Shown piece by piece: positions 21,901-34,300 of a stretch of 64,000 nucleotides of DNA; the first letter of the stretch is position 1; every line of letters starts with the position of its first letter. Below the pieces are notes generated by a model, which saw only the letters and a list, made by a program, of their open reading frames with translations, made no database searches and was not told where the DNA came from. The stretch comes from Carnegiea gigantea (Eukaryota; Streptophyta; Magnoliopsida; Caryophyllales; Cactaceae): positions 136,501-200,500 of the forward strand of contig JAKOGI010001331.1 in NCBI GenBank assembly GCA_029747015.1, in the 5' to 3' direction. The translations under genes and the position numbers were made by a program.

Positions 21901-24900
21901 ATCGACTCGTATATTGAAAGAAGGTTAATAGTGGGTCGATCAATTATTGGGCAACCCGTCTAGAGCATTTTAATGGATTGTAGCAGTTTCACCGCTAATA
22001 ACCTATTTAATGATTTAATATTTTTATTAACTAACCTGCCAATGTCCAATCAGGTAAAACTTTGTTAATAAGCCGACCCGAATACGAATACGGCTAGTCT
22101 TTTTTCTACCGTTAGTATCATAGTTCAAGACTAGTCAGAACGAAAATCAAATAAAATTAAATAAAAGAAGTACAAGATATTGTCTTGCAGTTATAACATC
22201 AAAAATTTAAATTATTACAAATTAATTAATTTTTAAAAAATTAGACAGATTTGTTTTACTAACTATAAATGGTATGACTTTCGCATCTTTAATGTTTGTC
22301 TTCTTTTAAATTAACTTTGTTAAAAAGATTAGATAGTTATTTCATGCAATTTTATACCTATTTTTAACCTTTTTCATTTAAAAATTGTGTACGGTTTTAT
22401 TTTCAGAGAATGGAGAAAAAATAAGGTTATTATTGTTTAATTTGTAAATAGATGCAATAGTTATATAATGTCTTTTCAAAATACTCAATAAAAATGACTA
22501 ATCATTATTGTTAAAAGAGATAAATTAAAGAAAAATAAAAAACTAAGGATATAATGTTCGGGTCAAGCGGGCGGGGGCGGGTTCGGGTTCGGGTCAGGTT
22601 TGACCCGTTAATTTGCGGGTTTTTCGGGTTCGGGTCGAGAAAATCATGTTCAAAACCCAAAATTTTCGGGCGGATTCGGGTCGGGTTTTCGGATCGGGTC
22701 AATTTTTGACAGGTCTAGTTTTGCATCCCAACTTCCCGATGTCATGGGATGGTCTCCTTGTTGTCAATGACTCAATATGAAAGTGAAAATTAGCTTGAAC
22801 ATGTTACAGTTTTGGGATCTTATAGTTTGTTAGTTGTTCGACATACTCCACCCCAACTGTTCTCCTTCCAGGTTCTTAGAGTTTCGTATTCTACTTTGTG
22901 GAAGTCCCATGTCTCCTGTTGTGTCTGTTGATATGCATATGTAAGCTAGCCTTTCTGTAGCCAAATTTAATAGGATACTCTTCATTTGCTTTGATTTGGG
23001 AAATTTATCAGGTCATTTATGATTGGAACTCGTGTAGGGAAGGACAGATCTGTGGTCTTGTGGAGTATTCAGGACCATATAACTTCAGCTGCCTCAGACA
23101 CATCAGGTAACAAGCCTCAAGGATTGGGTGTGACAATAGTCAAACAAAATGGAGAGAGTCCTACTGTTGGACCACGTGGCATCTTCCATGGCCATGAAGA
23201 TACAGTGGAAGATGTGCAGTTCTGTCCTAAGAGGTACTGTTTGTCAATTGTTAGTCTGTTTTATCCAAGATATTGGGGACCCGAACTTTGGAGACTTAAT
23301 TGGTGTTGTTCTGTAAGGCATACTTATGAAGTATGGTTTGTAACATCGCTATTTGGTTTTGACTATTTCTACTGTACTGAAGTTCGCAGGAGTTCTGTAG
23401 TGTTGGTGACGATTCCTGTTTGATATTGTGGGATGCTCGATCTGGATCTAACCCTGTCATCAAGGTAAAATTTTCATCAATGTGTTCTATTGACAGACTT
23501 GATTAGTCGATCACAGTCAGGGTAACAGTAACATAAATATGTTATGAATCATGTGTGACATGGTGTTGCTGTCACATTGTGAAATTTTTCGAAACTGAAG
23601 TGTTTATCGGACTGAGGCTTGCACAATAATGGTTGCAAAGGAGGGGAAAAATCCTGGTTAATAGGTGTTTCATGTGGTAAGAGGGGTCTAAAATCCACCA
23701 ACCATTTATTCCATTGCCTGTTTGCATGTGCTTTTTGGGAGTTTACCCTAAGTTTGGACTATTTGCTATCCTTCTGTTGTTGCTAGTTTTGCCCAATATA
23801 ATTTTATTGTTTGGGCGGGTTCTTTAGAAGAAAAATGGACTTTTCTTCACAATTGCGAAATATGATTTTATTGCTTGGGAGGTATTGTTTGGTTTTGTTG
23901 ATAGCATTTTTGGGTTGTAACTAGCTTCATGTACGAGGCATGATTAGCATATATTCCTTTATAATATGTTATCTATTTGGTTGAGGAAGTTCCTAAAGCG
24001 AAATTGGAGCTGACAGTAGGTTGGGTTTGGGTTGATTGGATAATCCTGCCATTTTTTGTATCTATCCTTGAATTGAATTATTATCATATAGCCCATTCGC
24101 ATTTAGTTAAATCTTACAGCCCACTATTTTTAATTATTATTTAACTCACCTCATCTTAAAAATTGTTGTTGAACACAGGAAAATGTTATTATTTAACCCC
24201 TTTCACCTAAAAATTTTTGATTAGAAAATGAGGCCATATGATAGCAATTTTTAAGGTCGGAGGGATTAACTAATAATTGCAAAAATAGTGGACGCAAAAG
24301 TCAAGGGCTCTGTGGCTTAGAGAGGGAGATCGCAACACAAAGTTTTTTCATAGAATGGCCAATCTGCGTAGGAAGTTCAACTTCATGTTAGGGGTGGAGA
24401 TTGAGGGGAATCGTTATGAAACAATTGATAGCATGAAAAGCTCTATACATGGCTTCTACAAGAAGCTATTTTTTGAAACTGAACCCTGGTGGCCGAAAGT
24501 GGAAGGCTTATCATTGCCCTCTTTGTCTACCTTTGCCAGGGAGGTTCTTGAGATTGCATTTGATGAAGAAGAAGTCACTAGAGCTCTACATGATTGTTGC
24601 GGGGATAAGGCGCCTGGCCCAGATGGAATGACTATGGCTTACCTTCAAGCAAATTGGGATTCGGTGCGAGGGGATGTGTTGTGTATGTTCTCGGAGTTTT
24701 ATACTAATGGGAAATTTGTGTCTAGCCTTAATGCTACTTTCATAGGGCTTATTCCTAAGAGAGCTGATGCACAGAATATCAAAGATTATCGCCCAATTAG
24801 TTTGATTGGATGTATTTATAAGTTGCTCTCAAAGGTGTTAGCTCGTAGGCTGAGAAGTATAATTGGGGGCCTCATTTCTGAGAATCAGAACGCCTTTGTT

Positions 24901-27558
24901 GGGGTAGACAGATTTTGGATGCAGTACTCATTGCAAATGAGCTTATTGACTCCAGTACCAAGTCAGGTAAGCCGGGGATTATTTGTAAGCTTGACATCGA
25001 GAAGGCTTATGACCATGTCAATTGGGATCTTCTTATTTACGTGATGAGAAGAATGGGGTTTGGGGAGAGATGGATTGCTTGGATTCGCCATTGTATTTCT
25101 TCTGCTTCTTTACGGTGTTAGTTAATGGCTCCCCTTCTCAATTCTTTTCTGCTTTTAGAGGGTTGCGCCAGGGCGACCCTATCTCCCCTCTTCTGTTTCT
25201 ATTGGTGATGGAAGTGTTCACAAGGATGGTTAATTCGGCTGCTACAGCAGAGCTTATTTCTGGTTTCTCTGTAGGTCGGTTGAATGAATCTGCCACTGAT
25301 GTCTCCCACCTTCTCTTTGTTGATGATACGATTATCTTATGTGATAATGATTGCGAGTAAATAGTGAACTTGCTTGGCATTCTTATATGGTTTGAGGCGG
25401 TGTCTGGCTAAAGAGTCAATCTGTCAAAGAGTTCTATATTACCAGTGAGGCAAGTGGACAATATTCAATTGCTTGCAGGGATTCTAGGATGCTCTATTGG
25501 TTCTTTTCCTTCATCTTATCTTGGTCTCCCTCTTGGTGCAAAATTTAAGGATAAATTCATTTGGCACCTGGGATAGAGCGTTTTGAGAGAAGACTATCTG
25601 GGTGGAAATCAAAATCTCTCTCCGAGGGGGGGGAAGACTGACACTTATTAAAAGTGTTTTGGCGAGCATTCCAGCTTACTTTCTATCACTCTTCCCTCTA
25701 CTGGCTAATAAGTTGGAAGCTATTCAGAGAAGATTCCTTTGGGGGTCTTTTGGTAGTGACTTTAAATTTCATCTTGTTAGATGGAATATCATCAAGAATC
25801 CTATTCCGGAAGGGGGATTAGGTGTTAGAGATCTTAGACTCTTCAATGAAGTATTGCTAGGCAAGTGGTTGTGGAGATACATGAATGAGAAGGATAGCCT
25901 ATGGAGAAGGGTGATTAGGAGCAAATATGGGGATAATGGTCTTGGATGGTATCCATCCAAACCAAGTGATGCTTATGGACAAAGTTTATGGAGGTTCATT
26001 CACAAAGGATGGGGAAGATTTTTTCATCATTTTTCCTTCAAGGCTGGTGTCGGTTCTTCTATCTTGTTTTGGCACGACCGTTGGTGTACGGAGGGCCCTC
26101 TGCGAGATAGCTTCCCCTCTCTTTATGTGCTTACGGTGAATAGAGATGCTACTATAGCAGATTTTTGCCAACGTGGGCCTAGCACTTTTGTGTGGTCTCC
26201 TGTTTTCATCTGTGATGCTTTAGTGGATGATATTATCCTTGCCTCCTTTCTCAGTAAGTTGAGTGAGATTTCACTTCATGACTCACTTGATGCGGTTACT
26301 TTGGATCTCAACCCTAAAGGTTTTTTCACTGTTAAATCTTATTATCTAAAGCTCCTCTCTAATTCTACCTTTGCTATGGAATCTAGATTTTTGGGGCGGT
26401 TCCCTTGGAAAATCATTTGGAAGAGTTTGGCTCCCTTGAAGGTGTCAGTCTTTGTGTGGGAAGCTTCGCACGGGAGTATTCTGACATGTGATAATTTACA
26501 AAAGAAGGAAATCATTTTGGTGAACAGATGTTCTATGTGCAAAGATGATTTGGAGTCTCCTGATCACCTACTACTACATTGTCAATTTGCAAGGGCTTTG
26601 TGGGAGTTGTCCTTTGCTTGCTTGGGAGTCTCCTGGGTTGTCTCAAATTCAGTGAGGAATCATCTTTTGGCTTGGGTGGGTGCCTTTGGTAGGAAAGTTA
26701 AAGAGAGAAGTGTTTTATTGATCCCACATGCGATTTTTTGGACTATTTGGCGAGAGAGAAACAAAAGAGTCTTTGAAGGAGAGGAGATGCCCCTTCAACG
26801 AATTAAAGATATTCTTATCAAGACTCTTTTTTTCTGGGATAGTGGGAACTTTTGTGATTTTTCTTTTGATGTAATTGATTTTGTGGATAGGTTCCATTTA
26901 GGGTGTACATAATCCTTTTGTAGGATGCCTGCTTGCATCCATCCCTTTGTACATTTTACAGTTTAATATATTTTACTCTTTTTCCTTATCAAAAAAAGAT
27001 TTACCTAAATGTCAAGGGGGTATATGATAGTAGTTCTCTTTAAATTGCTTTAATTTGTCGAAGACAACAAATGATCTTTTTCATGTTAATTCGTCAAAAA
27101 TGTCCGGTTGTGCTGTGTCTGATTTGTGTTTTTCTTATTTATTTTGGGTCTTGTTCATCTTTTATAGTGTTGGGATTTTAAATCTCTTTGTAAAATCATT
27201 ACATAAGTGAGGAAAGGAAGGGGTATCTGTGCCTTTTTGAGGGTACAAGTTAATTTTATTGACAAAAGCCAATGTGGGTGCTTACTTCTATGGTGTCATC
27301 AATAAATACATATATGCAATGCAATAGAATGATATCCTGGATTTTATTGTCATTTTCTTGTTCTATTTTCCTGCTCATTTTGTTGATGCTCAAAAATGTT
27401 TTCCTACCTTGTAATTTTAATTAAGTTATGAAGATGGTCATCTGATTTTCATGACAGATTTGTGCTAAACCAAATGATTCAGAATCTGAGGGGATATCAA
27501 TTATTCCTCTGAATATGATCATATCTGGATGAAGGTTTCTTTTTTTTGTTTCCCCTCC

Positions 27559-27603
<45 letters not shown>

Positions 27604-30600
27604 CGGGGGTGGGGCTAGTTTCCTTTTCAAGGCCTTAAATGTAGTCCTCTTCCATTACTCATAAGCTTTTTTGATTCTACAGTGATGGCATACTTGTATA
27701 GCCATCGTTTGTTAAAATCTCAAAATTTGTCTCCACTTTCTGGGATGGTTTCTTTTTGGGTTTTATTTTAGTTTTTTTAAAAATTTATTCATTCATTTAT
27801 TTTTGGTGCGACCTTGTTGGAGGGGGGTGTTCCAGCTTGAGACAATCATGAAAACTGTCCTCTACTTCCTTTGCTGAGTACTAGGCAGTTGAGGTGTCTA
27901 AATCGATAGTGTATGGAGCTTGTTTCTTTGCACTAGGGGTAATTTCTATGTCAGCGCTGCTCCCCCTTCCTGATAGTTAGGTGGACTTTGGGATTTGATC
28001 CTTTTGTGTGTTATATGTTACGCTATTTATGGTTTGTAGCCTTTCTAAATTATTTATTTTGGATAGGTTGAGAAGGCTCATAATGCTGACCTGCACTGTG
28101 TTGATTGGAATCCTTTCGATGAAAATTATATTATCACGGGGTATGTTGTGGTTTTGATGATTTTGGTTGTGCTATTTATTCATATTGTTCTTCTGAATGC
28201 ATGCCTCTTAGAATATGACTTTTTATATAGTACCATAACTTTTCTAGATGAGCTTTTGCAGATCTGCTGATAGCTCCGTTCGCATGTTTGATCGCCGGAG
28301 TCTTACTTCTGGTGGAGTTGGGTCACCCATTCACAAATTTGAGGGTCATAAAGCTGCTGTTCTTTGTGTCCAGGTTTTGAATAATTTTCCGAAAGGCATT
28401 CAACTATGTCTTAGACAGTGCGGCTGAATCTGTCCCTAATATTCTCTCTATTCCAGTGGTCTCCTGATAATCCAACTGTCTTCGGAAGTGCTGCGGAGGA
28501 TGCTCTTCTTAACATTTGGGACTATGAAAAGGTATGAGATTTATTCTTGCAATATCTTCCCGAGTGCATAGGTGAATATAAACTAGAAGGGGGAATACGA
28601 AAGAGTTGTATGCAGTTATAATTAAGCTCATGTGCTAGTATTCACATTTAGGAGGGGACAATTGTGGCCGATTCATATCTGGCTTAATGTTTTCACCGCA
28701 TATGAGAAAAATGTGTTTTGACACTGTTCTCAAAATAGTTGGCAATGGACATTGCTCTCCTTAGTTTGAAAAAGCGCCCAAGGCTTGCCTAGGCGAGAGG
28801 CTACGAACTCAAGACCTCAGACAACCCCTGGTGCAGCGAAGTATGAAGGCGCAGGGAGGTGTGTGCCTCCTTCACCTTGCTTTGTGCACTTCATGGCAGT
28901 TTGGAGAGCAGGAGAGAGAGATTCCGTGAATTAGCCGCCATAATATCAAAATGGATCAAAATGAGAACTTATTTAAGTCATGAGTGGGCAAACCTGAGTT
29001 GAATCTTCTGAAGTCTCAATCAATTCAAGCAGATTTTGTCGGAATTAAGCTTTAATTTGCAAACCCTTATTCACAAACCCTAGATCTAAAACCCTAAATC
29101 GCAAACCTCAAATTGTGGGGGTATTAGACCTAGAACAAGCTTTTACTGAAAACAGAGATAGCTGAAGGTCTGGCACTGGTGACCACCAGAGGTGAACATT
29201 GCCGGCCGACGGCTGTCACGGGCAACTCTAGGTAAGTAAATGTGTTTCTTCTTTTTGTTTTCTTCTTCTTCCTTGCACTCCTCATCTTTCTTCATCTTCT
29301 TCTCCTCCTCCTTGTAGCTTTCTGTCCAATTCTTGGATATTTATTGTGTTTTGTTCCCACTTTTCCGTATGAATACTATTGTTTTTGGGGGAGGGGCCGT
29401 TAGGGGCTGAAGTGCAACTCTCTGTCTGCCTCTGTCTGTCTCCATTTCTCTATATCTTTCCCTGTCTGTCTCTTTCTCTGACAGTGGGTAAATGTGCTAT
29501 TGTTTCTTCGCTATCACAGACGTAGCTAGCTGTATTTGTTGCATCGTGGAATGCTCATTTGAAGTCAATATGAGTCTTTGGGACGTCATTTCCGAAACTA
29601 ATGAGTGTTCATTGCTTTTTCTGAAGAGGTTCCAGCGTGTGGAGATTTACTAAGCTCCTGAAAAATCTGCTACAAATTTTCTTCCTTGTTTCTGTCCTTA
29701 AAACTAAAGCCTGTGTGAATCATGTGCCAGTAAACTGGTCTCATGTGCTCAATGTGTTCTAAAATGGAACTTCACTTCTCAAGTACCGAAAATTGCAGAT
29801 TTATCTAGCTACTGAAAAATCGACTATGGTCGCCTCATTGTTTTTGCCCTCAAACTAAGACCTGTGGGAACTGTTGCTCAGTAAGCTGGCCTAATGTGCT
29901 CAGTGTCTCCTAAAATGGAATTTCACTTATTAGCTCATTATTTGTTGTACAAGATTTAACTCATTAGTTGCTTCTCCATCGCTGCTAGTGGTACGTGCTG
30001 ACTACATTGATAATCTCAGTCCCTACTCCCAATGAGAATCTTAATACTTAAAATCCTGTCACAGTACTATTAATATCCACGAGATGGATTTATAATTCCT
30101 ACCCTTGTCACTGTAATGCAAATAATAAGAGGTGGTTGGGGAAGCAAAATAAAGGATGATAGTTTTCAATTATTTATTGTTCTTTGTTAATTTGAGTTTT
30201 GCAATTTAGATTATTTGGCTAATCTTTTAGGTAATTTAAGAGTCATGTTTTAGGCCTAGTATCTCAGGGATTATTTCTGAGCTTTTTGAGGCTATGTAAC
30301 CATTGTTAGCTGCTGTTCTAGAAGCACTGGATGAATAAGAAAATCTAATAAGCAAGTTCATTAGTTTCGTGACCATGTGGATTCCTGGTTGCTTGTGAGC
30401 TGATCTCACACAAGTCCCAAGTGGATCTCTGAGGTTATCTGTAGTGATCGTTATTTATTTTGTATTTTTCAAAATCTGAATTTTCTTTTCCTGCTTCAGT
30501 TCTGCTCTAATCTCTTCTGAAAAGCTCTTTAACCCCTGCACCAACCTCTTTAATTCACAAATAAGATAGGGGGCTGCTTAGGGAATTAGAGTTTTAAGGA

Positions 30601-31166
30601 GTTTTGATGGGAGATTAAGGAGGAACTGGAGCTAGAAGAGAAAATTAAAATTATAAGACATATGAGGAAACAGTATTAAAGATAAATAGGCTAAGAAATC
30701 AATGTAAGGTTTGTGAGAGAGCCATTCACAACTAACCATGAAGACACATGGTCAAGAAGCAATAACAAGAGTTATTTCTGATTTTAATTCTATGCTTCTA
30801 GAACACCTTCTAATAGTACTTAAAACTTGTAAAGTGAGTTTTCCCAAAATTGTAGACCATATCTTATTTTTGAGCAAAAATATTCCTCGAATTCCTTATA
30901 AAAGAGACAGTTACACCTGTCAATTCAAGTGGGGGGGGGGGAACGGGTAAAATACTGGTCGGGCGTATTTCGGTTTTGGGTAAATACGGGTCGAGTGTAT
31001 TTTGGGTTTGGGTAAAATATTGGTCGGGTGTGTTTCGGGTCAACCCAATGGGTCAAGAGCGACATTTTTTCTTATTTTAGTTTTGTGAAAAAAATAGCTG
31101 ATTAAGATACTCAAATTAATCAATTTTAAATATAATGCATTATTGCCTTTCGCTGCTATTAACTCT

Positions 31167-31212
<46 letters not shown>

Positions 31213-31257
31213 AAATAAATAAGAAATGAATGAATAAAAACTAGTGTATTTGCATGA

Positions 31258-31300
<43 letters not shown>

Positions 31301-34300
31301 CAGACGCACACACACACACACAATAGCATTGTCAACAGATGACAAATCAACAATTATTAGTAAACTGAAGATTGAATTAGATAGATGTTCCCTAACCTCA
31401 CTTACAGTAACTTTTGGGATTTCTTTTTCCTTCCATTAACATTTAGGAAAAGCAGCAAACAAATGAATACAGAGCATAGTTTAAATTGCCAAACCATGTT
31501 ACAACCAACAATTCCAGATGAGGAAAAATCCATTGTATCATAGATTAAGGTTCAGGTTATTTTACTTCTCACATTTTTAGCTCATTTAATTAGCAAAGTA
31601 GATATTGAAATTATAAAGCTACTGCCTACAGGGGTATAAGGTGCTAGCAATTTTGCCGGAGGTGAACTTTTTCTAACACCGGGGGGGGGGGGGGGCTAAT
31701 GTCGTTTCTGCAACGAGTCCGGAAATTCAAGTGAATAGAGCAATCAAATCCTTGGCATATTAAGTCATAAAGCAAAATTACCGTCACTCTTTTATGATTG
31801 AAACAACCTTTACAGTTGCATTGGTGGCTTAAATAGTCTGATTAATTAGCAAAAGAAAGCAACTAGCGATTTCTACTTCCAGCAACTAGCAGAGGCTGGA
31901 AGGGAGAGAAAAGTGGAGAGTGGGAGTGTGTCCAGAGTTGAGACACTGCTCTGTCAGCATAGAGAAGGGCCAGACAGCGAACAACGGGTCGTGAAAGATT
32001 TTTTCCCATAGCCATTGAGGTCGACTTGACATTACGACAACATGTCTTGTTGTTGGTTTTGATGCTAGAAGATAAGCCTTGGAGAAGAAATAGAGAGAAG
32101 AAAAATGAATCACCTAAATCACCTTGATGAAGAGGAAGAAAATGGAGGAAGTTGGAGAGAGATTAGGGGAAAGCAAGAAGCCAAAGTAAAGGCCATTGAG
32201 AATGAGAATGGGACTGATGGGGGCAAAAAGAGAGTAGTGGGGGCAGAGGTCTCATAAGTCATGCCTAGGGTTTTGTTTGAACTTGCCCACTTGAGCCTTT
32301 AGCGTTTTGAAGGCCCAATCTTCATTCTACCGCCTCCTCTAGCAGCCCATCAGCCGCTTGTGCCTTTTCAAGCTACCTACCCAATGGCTCGACCCGGACC
32401 TGACCCGCTTGAACCCGGAAATTTTTGGGGTTCTTCGGTTCAGGGAACTTTGGGTTTCGGGTCGAATTTTTGTGTTCAAAACCCTAAAATTTCAGGCGAG
32501 TTCGGGTCAGGTGAAATTTTGCCAGGTCTAGTTACAATATAGCCTGAAATATCACCAACGTGAATTCGACGTAATATTCACTAACACAATGGAGCTGAAA
32601 TACATCTCTAAAGTAACCTAGAAGCTTAGTTTGAAAAGGCGCACGTGAGGCGCGCCTAGGCGATAGGCGCTTGGGCGCGCGCCTCACCCACATGCAGGCG
32701 AAGCCCATTGCAGATGCCACGTGAGGCGTGCGCTTCATGGCGCGTCACTCCGAGGCGCAAAGCCAGCCAGGTGCGCGCCGTGAAGATCTTAAAGTTTCCT
32801 TAAAAAAAAAAAAGAGAATTGCAAAAGAATACTTCAAAGTTGGCTTTGGCTGGCTTCTTCAATCCTCTCAACTCGACCCTTCGAAACCCTAGAGGCCTCA
32901 ATCATCTCAGTCGAAGCCTTCATCTCCTTCCATCAGGTAAGTCTTTGCTTTCTCTTCTTCTCTTCTTCATCCTGCTGTTCTTCTTCACTTCGTCCTGCTG
33001 TTCTTCTTCTTCCCTGCCACAGGACATCGGCCGGCCATGGCTGTGTCCTCCTTTTCTCCTTTTTTTTCTCTCTCCCTTAAGCTCTCATCCTCTCTTTCGG
33101 CTTTGTCTGTCCCTGTTCGAGCCATTTTCATCTGTTTCTGGTCTCTGTTTTGCGTGTTGCTGCTTTCCTCCTCTGTTCTGTCTTTCGGCCTTCTCAGTTC
33201 TCTGAGGTTCTGTTTTAATCTTTATTTTTTTGTGGGTCTGTTGGTGCTGGGCAGCTGGGGCTTTGTGTGTTAGAGATGTTAGGGTTTTTTTTTTTTTAAT
33301 TTGCAACAATCTAATTTGTTTTTGGTCAGTGGCAGTGCCCACTGCCAGGCAGTTTGTGTGTGTGTGCGCGCGCGCGCTTTATTGTCTTGTCTTTTTTTTT
33401 TGTTTGGGTAAAACGCAATTAGTGATTAGTGCCTCACTAACTATTTGTTTGATTGCTATGGAATTTTAGTTTGAGAATATTGTCATGCTAAATTACCGTC
33501 TTGTGTGTGTGTGTGTGTTTTTACTTTTTAGAATATTGTCATGCTAGATTACCGTCTTGTGGACTATTTGCGATACTTTTGAGTTTTGGTACTTATACTG
33601 ATGTCCAATTGTTCTTTGATGCCAGTATTTTACTCAATGATCATAAGTAAGTCATGAAAATTGTTTTCAAACCTTTTTTTAGCTAAAAAAAGGTTCGCGT
33701 CTTTGAGGCACGCGCCTCAGTGCGCCTCGCGCTTTATCAAACTAAGCCTAGAAGATTACCAATTAATATAAACGATCACAAAAATATGAATTAATAAAAA
33801 AACCTACAATGCTCTGGCTTGGCAGTTTGCCTTGCCATACTTGTGTTGATATGGCACAACTGGGGTATTGATATGGGGTCTAGATCAGACTTGGGCTATG
33901 GGATATGCATCAGACTTGAGCAATACCAACTGAACATGGCTAGGGTTTGTTTGATGAAGTAGATAGGGATCATAGGCACATCATTAATGTGGGCTGTGGA
34001 CAACAGTGTATTCTTCAAGTCATGGTTTCACTCATGCCCAATTATTTTTATTTCTACTTATTTATTGTTATCCTTTTCTGTTATTTGCTTTTTTGTGGTG
34101 GCGGTGGGGTGGTGGTGGTGGTTTTTTTTTTTTGGGGGGGGGGGTCTTACCATTTAATTGATATTCATAAATTTAAATATGTATTCAAAATTTTAAATGT
34201 TTCCCACAATTTAAGGTAAACTTTAGATTTTAAAAAAAAAACAAAGGAAAGAGAAATTGTCAAAAAAATAGCTATGTCCTCCTGCGTGTCCAATTTTAGG

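Larger units (their letters stand above)
23465..28066 (+). other. Intron 9, 4.6 kb, hosts a LINE inside an inverted repeat
   Basis: Besides the LINE (24,295-26,998) and inverted-repeat arms, it contains a 37-base G run at 27,567-27,603. The rest shows nothing recognisable. Confidence 0.8.

Noticed and set aside
24449..24631. Short + strand frame overlapping the LINE
   Set aside because: Shadow frame of the reverse transcriptase coding sequence.
27421..27630. Poly-proline open frame on the - strand
   Set aside because: It is the complement of the 37-base G run.
32819..33469. Hydrophobic Ser/Leu/Phe-rich open frames up to 128 codons
   Set aside because: They sit in a CT-rich stretch inside a TIR element, overlap in several frames and have no family similarity.
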